The notes beneath the pieces are model-generated. The model was not told the DNA's origin, ran no database searches, and saw only the letters and a list, made by a program, of their open reading frames with translations. A stretch of 39,876 nt of DNA from the NCBI GenBank assembly GCA_937901865.1, contig CALDID010000097.1, positions 1 to 39,876 of the forward strand, given 5' to 3'. The translations under genes and the position numbers were made by a program. Below, piece after piece: positions 24,025 through 31,390 of the stretch; within the stretch, counting starts at the first letter, position 1, and each line of letters opens with the position of its first letter. Source of the DNA: an uncultured Treponema sp. GTDB taxonomy: Bacteria; Spirochaetota; Spirochaetia; Treponematales; Treponemataceae.

Positions 24025-24213
24025 ATGGTAAATGAAGTTTTGACAATCAAAGATGGCATTGTAACGTATTGTAGAAATGATGTTGTGGATGTGATAATTC
24101 CAAAGAGTGTGACAAAAATTGACGATTGGGCATTTGCTGGCTGTAAATCGCTTAAGTCTGTGGCAATTCCTAAGAGTGTGACAGAAATTGGTGAGGGGGC
24201 ATTCCGTGATTGA
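24025..24213 (+). pseudogene. Truncated BspA-like leucine-rich-repeat gene
   Basis: This 62-residue frame with AAGGAG upstream encodes MVNEVLTIKDGIVTYCRNDVVDVIIPKSVTKIDDWAFAGCKSLKSVAIPKSVTEIGEGAFRD, just under two LRR_5 repeats of the BspA type. The stop TGA falls exactly where the repeat needs its conserved Cys (GAFxxCxSL), and no repeat follows in any frame. BspA proteins usually have many repeats, so this is most likely a truncated gene. It lacks a signal peptide. A similar LRR block ends the lipoprotein at 5216. A functional mini-protein cannot be excluded. Confidence 0.65.
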
Positions 24214-24233
24214 GTGTAGTTGTTTTTTTTATT

Positions 24234-24752
24234 TTATAATTTTTCCTTGCCAGCATTTTGCCGTAATATACCATATTCGCCTCGATGATGGTATTCGCTA
24301 ATGGTATCGAACAGAGAAAGCAAATCTTCGCAATCCCATTGCAAGCGAATGAATTCTATTCCAGAAGACACCATATCATAGCGTATCAATTTGCAAGAAA
24401 GTTCCATTGCACACGCTTTTGGAATTTCATTGAGATATACGAAATTCAGTGAATACATAAAAAAGTCTTTGCAGGCTTTTATATTTTCATCAAGTTCTTT
24501 TTTGTTAGAGAACCACTTTGAGTTTATATAATAAGCAGTTCCGTAATTGTTGTCGAAATGAGTTTCACATGGACCTCCGTCATATATTGTTAAATGTAGA
24601 TATGCTTCATCACCATCTCTATATTCAGATAGCCAAAACTCTTGCCCATACACTCCACCGTGATACAGTTCTGTTTTCTTAACCTCTGCACACAGTGGCA
24701 ACACTGCGAACAATGAAAAAAACACAACTGCAAATAAAATCTTTGTTTTCAT
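24234..24752 (-). CDS. Small exported protein of unknown function (last gene of AT-rich operon)
   Basis: This 172-residue protein is not recognised. It has a cleavable signal peptide (MKTKILFAVVFFSLFAVLPLCA) and a mature part rich in Tyr, Asp and Glu (VYGQEFWLSEYRDGDEAYLHLTIYDGGP). There are four Cys in the mature region (CETHFDNN, ACKDF, ACAMELSC...), which could form disulfides in the periplasm. It ends a seven-gene operon with 11 bases between it and the preceding gene. Its ribosome site and first codons are nearly identical to those of the gene at 27245, although the mature proteins are unrelated. Confidence 0.65.
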   Translation of the reverse strand: MKTKILFAVVFFSLFAVLPLCAEVKKTELYHGGVYGQEFWLSEYRDGDEAYLHLTIYDGGPCETHFDNNYGTAYYINSKWFSNKKELDENIKACKDFFMYSLNFVYLNEIPKACAMELSCKLIRYDMVSSGIEFIRLQWDCEDLLSLFDTISEYHHRGEYGILRQNAGKEKL

Positions 24753-24763
24753 TTCAAATCTCC

Positions 24764-25249
24764 TTAGTTATAAAGTGGATATTCTGTGAATTTATAAGTA
24801 TCTTTGCTTGGAAAATACTCGTTTATACAAGCATAAGGTTTCCTTCCATCTGTAACAAGTGTAACGCTAATATCTGCTCCTCTCTGCTTCATAAGCATAC
24901 GGACAGAATTAGCTAAAGCTGGATTTGGGTCTTCAACCACTATATTATCATAATCAATGACATATCCCATATCTTCTAGCCAATTTGGAATAACTTGATT
25001 ATAGATTATTGAAGTATCGCCTCCGTGCTTGTTTTTATAAGTGATACTGTCGTATAACCAGTAATGTAATTTTCTTCCTTGAACCATTGCATAGCCGTCT
25101 TGTTCTCTGTACTGGTACGAAAGTCTGTAAAATTGTGTTCCATAATAACTGTCAGTATGCCACCCACCTTTATCCATTGGACCTTCTTCTGCCAGTATCG
25201 GAAGCAGACAGAACAACAACGCTAACACACAAACAATCTTTCTTTTCAT
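24764..25249 (-). CDS. Small exported protein of unknown function
   Basis: This 161-residue protein has signal peptide MKRKIVCVLALLFCLLPILA and then EEGPMDKGGWHTDSYYGTQFYRLSYQYREQDGYAMVQGRKLHYWLYD. The start of the mature part (YYGTQFYRLSYQYREQDGYA) weakly resembles the corresponding part of the downstream protein (VYGQEFWLSEYRDGDEAYL), suggesting an old duplication. The central segment has IIYNQVIPNWLEDMGYVIDYD. No enzyme motif is seen. The gap to the preceding gene is 17 bases. Likely periplasmic. Confidence 0.65.
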   Translation of the reverse strand: MKRKIVCVLALLFCLLPILAEEGPMDKGGWHTDSYYGTQFYRLSYQYREQDGYAMVQGRKLHYWLYDSITYKNKHGGDTSIIYNQVIPNWLEDMGYVIDYDNIVVEDPNPALANSVRMLMKQRGADISVTLVTDGRKPYACINEYFPSKDTYKFTEYPLYN

Positions 25250-25266
25250 AAAATTTGCCTCTCATA

Positions 25267-26085
25267 TTACAAAGGAAATAAATCGAAAGGTAATTTCTCC
25301 TTTCTATCATTAGCTTTATTTTTTTCGGATTGCCAATATTGCAAATCCTTTTTTGCTTTTTCTACAGCTTTAGGATTGTAATTTGGGTCAGGAATTGTAT
25401 AAAATTCGATTTCATCTCTGTATTCTGTATATGTTCTAGTTTCATAATGGTCATAAGTTATCTCACTAGAGCCATAATGTGATGTGCGAGCTCCTATATT
25501 TCCTGGTACAAATACCCTTTCAGTTACGGTGTACGGTACTTGAACAATTCTTGATTTTTCAATGGTCGGATTGGAGCATTTTTTTATAGTTTCATTGCAA
25601 TCATTTATCTTTATATTGCAGGTCGCAATATAAGAATCAGTTTTCTTATATGCAGCATAGGCAGTATTATCAATAACTAATCCGAAATCATACTCAACAT
25701 ATCTTTGTGTATTTTTGTCGTATACTGAATATGCTATAATCATATCTCTGGGCGAATAGGTTATGAATTGTCCTTTTTCTGCAATGCTTTTTAGAATTGA
25801 ATCTTCTTCGTCACTTAAAGAAACACTTGTAACTTCTCCCTCTTGTATCTTGGATTTTATCATAGAGAAGATATAAGAACTTGAACAGCGATAATCTATA
25901 TCTTCAATAAAAAAATCAAAACCTTCTGTCGAAGAGGAGAAATCTTTCTCTTTTAGCTTAGAAGTAGAATAAATCCCCTTTAATCCTGTTTCTTCATCAA
26001 GAGAAATAAGCTGTGTCGTAGCACAACTTACAAACGAAACGACAGTAGCTACCAACGCCAAAACATAAACAATCTTTGTTTTCAT
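25267..26085 (-). CDS. Lipoprotein of unknown function
   Basis: This protein has 272 residues with a lipobox (MKTKIVYVLALVATVVSFVSC, lipidated C21). The mature part has a serine-rich stretch, a region with TVTERVFVPGNIGARTSHYGSSEITYDHYETRTYTEYRDEIEFYTIPDPNYNP, and a C-terminal charged helix (KAVEKAKKDLQYWQSEKNKANDRKEK). It is not recognised as a known family. It probably anchors to a membrane facing the periplasm. The sixteen-base gap to the preceding gene and the AAAGGAG ribosome site fit the operon. Confidence 0.65.
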   Translation of the reverse strand: MKTKIVYVLALVATVVSFVSCATTQLISLDEETGLKGIYSTSKLKEKDFSSSTEGFDFFIEDIDYRCSSSYIFSMIKSKIQEGEVTSVSLSDEEDSILKSIAEKGQFITYSPRDMIIAYSVYDKNTQRYVEYDFGLVIDNTAYAAYKKTDSYIATCNIKINDCNETIKKCSNPTIEKSRIVQVPYTVTERVFVPGNIGARTSHYGSSEITYDHYETRTYTEYRDEIEFYTIPDPNYNPKAVEKAKKDLQYWQSEKNKANDRKEKLPFDLFPL

Positions 26086-26101
26086 AAAACTTCAGCTCCT
26101 T

Positions 26102-26536
26102 TTATTCTAAAATGCTTAAACAAAGTACACGATTATCATTGAGAGTTATAAAATAAAACCAATCCCAGCCGACATCACTTATAGGTTCATCATCGAATTT
26201 TGTATATTGCAAACTTACTAACCCATATTTTAGATTTACGACAGCACTTGTTCCGCTTCCGTAAATGTAATCTTCTTTGAAAAAATCATTTGTAAATAAG
26301 TCATCTTTTTTATAGATGGTTACAGTAAACTCCGCTTTGTCAGAAAACGAATTTGCGATATACATTGCATCTTCAATCGCCCCCTCAAGCGTACTCCATT
26401 TGTTTTTCATTGGCAAATATACAGAAGTTGTTACTTTTAAGTTTGCATGTATATCTATCCACTTTTCTTCAGAAAATGCAGATGAAACAAACAAAAATAC
26501 GAATATAAGCGAGAGTAAAATATTCTTCAGTTTCAT
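26102..26536 (-). CDS. Small exported protein of unknown function
   Basis: This 144-residue protein has signal peptide MKLKNILLSLIFVFLFVSSAFS followed by EEKWIDIHANLKVTTSVYLPMKNKWSTLEGAIEDAMYIANSF and aromatic-rich beta-type segments (VSLQYTKFDDEPISDVGWDWFYFITL). No cysteine occurs in the mature part. Not recognised. It is in the tight operon with 17 bases to the preceding gene and AAGGAG upstream. Confidence 0.6.
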   Translation of the reverse strand: MKLKNILLSLIFVFLFVSSAFSEEKWIDIHANLKVTTSVYLPMKNKWSTLEGAIEDAMYIANSFSDKAEFTVTIYKKDDLFTNDFFKEDYIYGSGTSAVVNLKYGLVSLQYTKFDDEPISDVGWDWFYFITLNDNRVLCLSILE

Positions 26537-26553
26537 AAAACAATTCTCCTTGT

Positions 26554-26862
26554 TTATTCCCTTGAACGAGATACTTTTGTCAATATCCCTGATTCAAATA
26601 ATAGTTTTTCCAGTTTCTCTTTATTCAGTAAATACTCATCTTCTCTATTAGGAGCGATAGCATTTACAATATTTCGGATTCTCTCTTTTTGCTTCTTTGC
26701 TTCTTTCACAGCTTTACAAAATCTAACTTTTTTGCCGTCTAGTGTATACGTTCCTAAGAAGAAAACTTTTATAGTTTTTATATGACGACTTACAATAACT
26801 GCTGTACTAAGAGTTGTAACTGTTTCCGCAATTAGCTTCACTGTTTCAAGAAATTCATTCAC
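26554..26862 (-). CDS. Small helical protein of unknown function
   Basis: This 102-residue protein has no cleavable signal. Residues 8-35 form a hydrophobic helix (VKLIAETVTTLSTAVIVSRHIKTIKVFFLG) that may insert in a membrane or pack against a partner. The rest is basic and helical (CKAVKEAKKQKERIRNIVNAIAPNREDEYLLNKEKLEKLLFESGIL). It is the only non-secreted product among genes three to seven of the operon. Function unknown. Confidence 0.55.
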   Translation of the reverse strand: MNEFLETVKLIAETVTTLSTAVIVSRHIKTIKVFFLGTYTLDGKKVRFCKAVKEAKKQKERIRNIVNAIAPNREDEYLLNKEKLEKLLFESGILTKVSRSRE

Positions 26863-26882
26863 ATTCGATTTTTAGGTTTTCC

Positions 26883-27245
26883 TTAATGGTCTTTATAGCC
26901 ATACCAAATACAAGAACCATCTTTTTGAATCTCAACAAACAAGCTGGTATTAAAAATAGTTGGTGAGTAGATAGAGCCAAATATTGTGTATATAATTACC
27001 TCATATACTTCACCTGCTTTGTAGTCATATTCCCGTAAAGCTTTCCAAAGAAGATTACTTTCTTCCTTAGTTAGTTTTTTAACTTCAGAAGCAGAAACTG
27101 TAGCACTTGCCATCTCTTTTAGAAAAAGGTCGTATGCTCTGACAGTTGCAGTTGTTCCTTTGTATATCGCTACTGAATCTGTTGTAAATGCCATAATCGG
27201 CAAAGCAAAAAACAACAATACAATACATAAAATCTTTCTTTTCAT
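26883..27245 (-). CDS. Small exported protein of unknown function
   Basis: This 120-residue protein has signal peptide MKRKILCIVLLFFALPIMAF, then TTDSVAIYKGTTATVRAYDLFLKEMASATVSASEVKKLTKEESNLLWKALREYDYKAGEVYEVIIYTIFGS. It is not recognised. The 32 bases spanning its ribosome site and first codons (27227-27258) match those of the last operon gene (24734-24765) at 30 of 32 positions. The gap to the preceding HEPN-like gene is 16 bases. Confidence 0.6.
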   Translation of the reverse strand: MKRKILCIVLLFFALPIMAFTTDSVAIYKGTTATVRAYDLFLKEMASATVSASEVKKLTKEESNLLWKALREYDYKAGEVYEVIIYTIFGSIYSPTIFNTSLFVEIQKDGSCIWYGYKDH

Positions 27246-27261
27246 TTCATATCTCCTTGTT

Positions 27262-27789
27262 TTATGAAGTTATTAATCTAAATAAACAATTGCAAAAGTC
27301 CTCTAAAACGATTGCTGCTTCTCGTATTTTTTGAGATACACAACCTTGAGTAAAATCAATATCTCCGTGAAATATTTTGTTCCTTAAATATGCTATTTTC
27401 ATGAACAATGCGACAATTGCAGAAAACGATTTTTTTGAATCCGCATCTGCAAGTAAATTCTTTCCTTTTTTCAAATCCTTTAGCAGAAGTGTCTTTTTTT
27501 CTTCTTCAAGATGTTTTATTGGATTAAAACAGGTAAAATGAATTTTGTAGGAATCGGAATTAAGAACATCATATAAAAAGTATCTAAGTTTATCACAGTC
27601 TTCTTTCGGAACAGATAAACCTCTTTCTTTTAGTTCATTTTTTTTAGATTTTGTGTATTCTCGTGCTAGATTATCAATTAGTGCATACAAAAAGAAAAAC
27701 TGGTGAATGTCATCATTATTTGTATTCTCCTCATAAGAATAAAAAGTTTGAAAAGCTCTAAATACTTTATCATCTGCAACTAAGTTCAA
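27262..27789 (-). CDS. HEPN-like protein, candidate RNase; first gene of seven-gene operon
   Basis: This 175-residue soluble, helical protein has an Rx4H motif, R136-NKIF-H141, in YLRNKIFHGDIDF. That is the active-site pattern of HEPN ribonucleases and of Apea-like proteins. The preceding helices (FFFLYALIDNLAREYTKSKKNELKERG) fit a HEPN four-helix fold. HEPN proteins occur in toxin-antitoxin and phage-defence systems as RNA cutters. It starts a tightly packed operon with a very good promoter and is divergent from an Xre regulator gene, an arrangement common for regulated accessory loci. The nuclease activity is inferred from a single motif. An uncharacterised non-catalytic HEPN protein is the alternative. 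Confidence 0.5.
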   Translation of the reverse strand: MNLVADDKVFRAFQTFYSYEENTNNDDIHQFFFLYALIDNLAREYTKSKKNELKERGLSVPKEDCDKLRYFLYDVLNSDSYKIHFTCFNPIKHLEEEKKTLLLKDLKKGKNLLADADSKKSFSAIVALFMKIAYLRNKIFHGDIDFTQGCVSQKIREAAIVLEDFCNCLFRLITS

Positions 27790-27835
27790 TTCATACTCTC
27801 CTAACTCTAATTAAATAGATTTACTTTATCTACAT

Positions 27836-27889
27836 AACATTTAATGTCATGTTTATTTTTATTCTAGTAGCTAAATGTTAGATTGTCAA
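27836..27889 (-). promoter_or_regulatory. Promoter and possible operators of the seven-gene operon
   Basis: Reading leftward, TTGACA (27884-27889 on the plus strand as TGTCAA), 17 bases, TAGAAT (27861-27866). An inverted pair AACATTTA (27836-27843) and TAAATGTT (27872-27879) flanks the -10 box, one copy inside the spacer and one just past the start point. ACATTTAATGT (27837-27847) is itself a perfect palindrome. This is a likely repressor site, probably for the divergent Xre protein. Confidence 0.65.
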
Positions 27890-27909
27890 TTAGAATTTGC
27901 TATTAAAGC

Positions 27910-27945
27910 GCAAGTTATTGTAGATAAGTTGCACTTTAATATAAT
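27910..27945 (+). promoter_or_regulatory. Promoter with dyad operator of the Xre regulator gene
   Basis: TTGTAG (27918-27923), 16 bases, TATAAT (27940-27945). A dyad GCAA-g-TTAT (27910-27918) with ATAA-g-TTGC (27924-27932) covers the -35 box, symmetric about 27921 except for the paired middle Gs. Autoregulation is the natural reading. The leader has GGGGGTG at 27954-27960 but no well-placed ribosome site before ATG 27983. Confidence 0.55.
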
Positions 27946-27982
27946 GTCTTTTAGGGGGTGAAATAGATAAAATAAATAGAAA

Positions 27983-28300
27983 ATGACTGTGAACGTGAAA
28001 GATATTTTTGGTGAGAACTTAAAGCACTTTAGGAAGCTGAATAAGATTACTCAAGAAGAGCTTTCGGAAAAACTCGAGATTACTCCGACTCATTTAAGCC
28101 GAATCGAAAACGGTAAATCCTTCGTTACCGCCGAACTCCTCGATTCTCTTTGCGTCATTTTCGATATTTCTCCCGCAACTTTCTTCTATACTACACGGGA
28201 ATTTCAAGGCGATGATAGCCTTTTTGCCAAAATGGATTCAGTCATTGATGCAGAACTTAAAAAGTTTTCTATTCTTCTAAAAGAAAAACTCAGAAAATAA
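27983..28300 (+). CDS. Xre-family helix-turn-helix regulator
   Basis: This 105-residue protein has a classical Cro/C1-type HTH at about 10-65 (GENLKHFRKLNKITQEELSEKLEITPTHLSRIENGKSFVTAELLDSLCVIFDISPATFF), followed by a short helical tail (KMDSVIDAELKKFSILLKEKLRK) that may dimerise. It is divergent from the seven-gene HEPN operon across a 193-base promoter region with two candidate operators, and it most likely controls that operon and itself. It could also be a general regulator. It is followed by a bidirectional terminator. Confidence 0.88.
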   Translation: MTVNVKDIFGENLKHFRKLNKITQEELSEKLEITPTHLSRIENGKSFVTAELLDSLCVIFDISPATFFYTTREFQGDDSLFAKMDSVIDAELKKFSILLKEKLRK

Positions 28301-28335
28301 TTTGCTATTCACACCATTCCGCACGAAAAAAACAG

Positions 28336-28383
28336 CACGGCGGCTTTCTTTCTTTGAGGGGAAAAAGCTGCCGTGTTTGTTTT
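28336..28383. terminator. Bidirectional terminator between Xre and GH105 genes
   Basis: CACGGCGGCTTT (28336-28347) and AAAGCTGCCGTG (28364-28375) form a 12-bp stem with one wobble. T-rich runs occur on both strands (TTTGTTTTTATT after; AAAAAAA before). Confidence 0.85.
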
Positions 28384-28405
28384 TATTGCTCGATAAGAAA
28401 AAAAA

Positions 28406-29557
28406 TTAGCGAAGCTGTTTATATTCGTTATATGCCAAGATAAACGGGCCTGCACCTTTTGCGTCGTCTTCCACGATTGGCTCGCTCATATAATACGCAA
28501 AACTGCCGTCGCGCTTCTTGTTTGTTTCAGGTCCTAATCCTGCCACAAGGCAAATTCCGCCAAGACTCATTTTTCCGTCTTTGCTCTTCAAATGCTTTTC
28601 GCAAATCCCCTCAAACGCGCGTTTTCCGTATTCGGCATACTCTTTTGGCAAAAGTGCCAATCTGCTCCCTTTCATCATCGCATACGCCATTATTGCGCTG
28701 CCCGATGTTTCAAGATAGTTGCCCGCTTTGATGCTCTCATCATCGCTCATATTCGGCACTTGATACCACATACCCGATTTATCTTGAAAATGGGTCATCG
28801 ACCCCATAAACTCTGTGAAAATGCCCTTTAGCTTTTTCCAATCGTCACTGTCTTTGTCTGCAGCTTTGTTCAACGTATCAAGCAACGCCATCTCATACCA
28901 ACCCAGCGAACGAAGCCAAAAGTTCTGACTCAAGCCTGTTTCTTTGTTGCTCCAAAAACTCATCTTGCTTGAATCGTATGCGTGATAATACAAACCTGTT
29001 TCTTTGTCGCGCATTATGTCATAGACATTGAAAAACTGTCGGTAAATATCGCCTACATTGCGGCTGTTGTTGTATTTTGCCTCATATTCCATATAGAACG
29101 GCAACGCCATATATAAGCCGTCAAGCCATACTTGATTTGGATAAATCTTTTTGTGCCAGAAATTGCCTTCTTTAGTGCGGGGCTGTCGCAAAACTTGGTC
29201 GTAAATATTTGCAGCGGCTGCTTTGTATTTTTCTTTTGCGGTGAGCGTGTAAAGCGTGATTAAGTTTTTTGCTCCGTTCACTTCGTCAAGATTCCACGTT
29301 TCTTTGTCGTATCCGTCAATAGAGCCGTCATCGTGTACACGATAATCCTCGTAGTAATCAGCGAACTGCAAATATTTTTTGTCTTTTGTGGTGTCGAAAA
29401 ACTCCAAAAGCGAAAGAATCATACAGCCGTCAATATAATCCCACCCCGATTTTTTGCCAGCCTTTGCCTTTTCAATATTCCAAACGGGGATTTGCGCACT
29501 AGAATCCGTCATAAGCCGCTCGATATACGAGTCAATCATAGTTGTATCAATATTCAT
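28406..29557 (-). CDS. Unsaturated rhamnogalacturonyl hydrolase, GH105
   Basis: This protein has 383 residues without a signal peptide, hence cytosolic. The (alpha/alpha)6-barrel family is recognisable from GWDYIDGCMILSLLEFF, FWHKKIYPNQVWLDGLYMALPF (candidate catalytic D146), LRSLGWYEMALLDTL, MWYQVPN, NYLETSGSAIMAYAMMKG and GGICLVAGLG. GH105 enzymes release the unsaturated galacturonate from rhamnogalacturonan disaccharides made by PL11 lyases, so it completes the pathway begun by the enzyme at 849. It is far from the other pectin genes and separated by accessory DNA. Its upstream region has no clear promoter. Confidence 0.92.
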   Translation of the reverse strand: MNIDTTMIDSYIERLMTDSSAQIPVWNIEKAKAGKKSGWDYIDGCMILSLLEFFDTTKDKKYLQFADYYEDYRVHDDGSIDGYDKETWNLDEVNGAKNLITLYTLTAKEKYKAAAANIYDQVLRQPRTKEGNFWHKKIYPNQVWLDGLYMALPFYMEYEAKYNNSRNVGDIYRQFFNVYDIMRDKETGLYYHAYDSSKMSFWSNKETGLSQNFWLRSLGWYEMALLDTLNKAADKDSDDWKKLKGIFTEFMGSMTHFQDKSGMWYQVPNMSDDESIKAGNYLETSGSAIMAYAMMKGSRLALLPKEYAEYGKRAFEGICEKHLKSKDGKMSLGGICLVAGLGPETNKKRDGSFAYYMSEPIVEDDAKGAGPFILAYNEYKQLR

Positions 29558-29627
29558 TCATTACCTCTGATTATGATTATATCGCAGAAGAGCCGTTATT
29601 TTCTGATTACATTTTGAACATATAAGT

Positions 29628-29656
29628 AAAAAAGCACAGGGGAAACTGTGCTTTTT
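29628..29656 (-). terminator. Terminator of ptsI
   Basis: AAAAAGCACAG and CTGTGCTTTTT (29629-29639, 29646-29656) form an 11-bp stem; read leftward it ends in a run of T. Confidence 0.88.
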
Positions 29657-29671
29657 AGACAGAATTTGTGT

Positions 29672-31282
29672 CTACTCAATAGAGCGGATTTTTTCGCGCA
29701 ATTCAAGGATTCTTGACGGACTTACCGAAAGCTCGTCGATTCCCATATTCACGAATGTTTCAGTCATCTCGGTGTCTGCGCCTAGCTCTCCGCAAATGCC
29801 GACCCAACAGCCGTGCTTGTGCCCGTTGTCAATCGTCATCTTGATTGCCTTGAGCACAGCAGGGTGGTGCGGATTGTAGAAGTTTTCGAGCTTTGCATTC
29901 TGGCGGTCAATCGCAAGCGTGTATTGCGTGAGGTCGTTCGTTCCGATTGAGAAGAAATCCACTTCCTGCGCAAGCTCTTCGCTCATCAACACCGCGGCTG
30001 GCGTTTCAATCATAATGCCTTCTTCCACTTCGCCATACGGCACATTTTCCTTGTTGAGTGCGTTTCTCACGTCGGCTGAAATCTTCTTGATTTTCTGCAC
30101 TTCGTCCACGCTGATAATCATCGGGTACATAATCGCGATGTTGCCGAATGCGCTTGCACGGTAAATAGCGCGGAGCTGTGTTTTGAACAATTCAGGTCGC
30201 TCAAGACAGATGCGGATTGCACGGAAGCCCATCGCAGGATTTTCCTCCGCATCGAGTTTGAAATAATCCGCCTGCTTGTCCGCTCCGATGTCGAGCGTGC
30301 GGATAATGACCTTTTTGCCCTTCATCTTGCGCGCCACGTTTTTGTATGCCACGAACTGCTCTTCTTCCGTTGGATACGTTGAGCGACCGAGATAAAGGAA
30401 TTCGCTGCGGAACAATCCGACACCCTCTGCGTCGTTTTCGTTGGCTTTTTCCGCGTCGTCCACGTTGCCGATGTTCGCATAGAGCTTGATTTTCTTTCCG
30501 CTCTTCGTGATAGTCTCCTGACCTTTGAGCGTCAAGAGCATTTCGCGTTTTTTGAGCTGCTCGGCGCGTTTTTCTTCCTTTTCTTTGAGTGTTTCTTCAT
30601 CTGGCTCAATGATAAACTCGCCTGTGAAGCTGTCTACGATAGCCATTTTTCCGTCCCAATCTGCGTCGATGATAACGCCTGTAAGAGCAGGAATATTGAT
30701 AGTGCGCGCCAAAATCGCGGTATGCGACTGTGCTGAGCCGTATTTTGTAACAAATGCAAGCAAATTGTTCTTGTCGAGTTGCACGGTTTCGGCAGGTGTT
30801 AATTCTTCGGCGACGATAATCTGAGGCTCGTGTGCGCTCACTTCGCTTGAACCGCCGCAAAGCACGGTAATCACTCGGCGAGCCACGTCTTTGATGTCGG
30901 CAGAGCGCGCACGCATATATTCATCGTCCATTTCTGCGAAAATCTTGGAAATCATCTCGCCTGCATTGAAAACAGCATATTCTGCATTTGCTTTTTCGTT
31001 GCGGATTGCGTCAAGAACTGCGTCGTTGAAGTCGTCATCAGCCAAAAGCATAGACTGCACGTCAAAAATATTCGCTGTTTCCTCGCCGATTTCTTCTTTT
31101 GTCTTGTGGAAAAGAGCCTGCAATTCCTGAATTGCGGTATCACGGGCGACGGCATAGCGTTTTTCTTCTGCGTCAGTGTCTGCGACTTCTCGTTTTTCGG
31201 TGTTAAAAACCGCCTTCTTCAAAATCCTGATTTTTCCAATGGCAATGCCCTTGAAAATGGATTTTCCATTATAACGTTTCAT
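29672..31282 (-). CDS. ptsI: Phosphoenolpyruvate-protein phosphotransferase (PTS enzyme I)
   Basis: This protein has 536 residues. The N-terminal domain has the phosphorylated His in GSAQSHTAILARTINIPALTG (H187). The PEP-binding barrel shows VGLFRSEFLYLGR, RTLDIGADKQADYF, NPAMGFRAIRICLERPELFKTQLRAIYRAS, IMIETPAAVLMSEELAQEVDFFSIGTNDLTQYTLAIDRQN and HGCWVGICGELGAD. It is about 30-40 residues shorter than E. coli enzyme I. No HPr or sugar-specific PTS gene is nearby. In spirochaetes PTS parts often serve regulation more than sugar uptake, so transport cannot be assumed. GGAGG precedes the ATG. An extended -10 TGGTATAAT (31326-31331) probably forms its promoter. Confidence 0.95.
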   Translation of the reverse strand: MKRYNGKSIFKGIAIGKIRILKKAVFNTEKREVADTDAEEKRYAVARDTAIQELQALFHKTKEEIGEETANIFDVQSMLLADDDFNDAVLDAIRNEKANAEYAVFNAGEMISKIFAEMDDEYMRARSADIKDVARRVITVLCGGSSEVSAHEPQIIVAEELTPAETVQLDKNNLLAFVTKYGSAQSHTAILARTINIPALTGVIIDADWDGKMAIVDSFTGEFIIEPDEETLKEKEEKRAEQLKKREMLLTLKGQETITKSGKKIKLYANIGNVDDAEKANENDAEGVGLFRSEFLYLGRSTYPTEEEQFVAYKNVARKMKGKKVIIRTLDIGADKQADYFKLDAEENPAMGFRAIRICLERPELFKTQLRAIYRASAFGNIAIMYPMIISVDEVQKIKKISADVRNALNKENVPYGEVEEGIMIETPAAVLMSEELAQEVDFFSIGTNDLTQYTLAIDRQNAKLENFYNPHHPAVLKAIKMTIDNGHKHGCWVGICGELGADTEMTETFVNMGIDELSVSPSRILELREKIRSIE

Positions 31283-31390
31283 ACAATAAGACCTCCTGGT
31301 AATGCTTGCCTCTGTACGATGAGTAATTATACCACGATTTATAATATTTTGGTAACTCTATCAAAAAATATCAAAAAACTATTTTCCTTA

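Noticed and set aside
24234..28300. Prophage or insertion sequence
   Set aside because: No integrase, transposase, structural phage gene, terminal repeat or tRNA attachment site is visible; only AT richness and small unknown genes.
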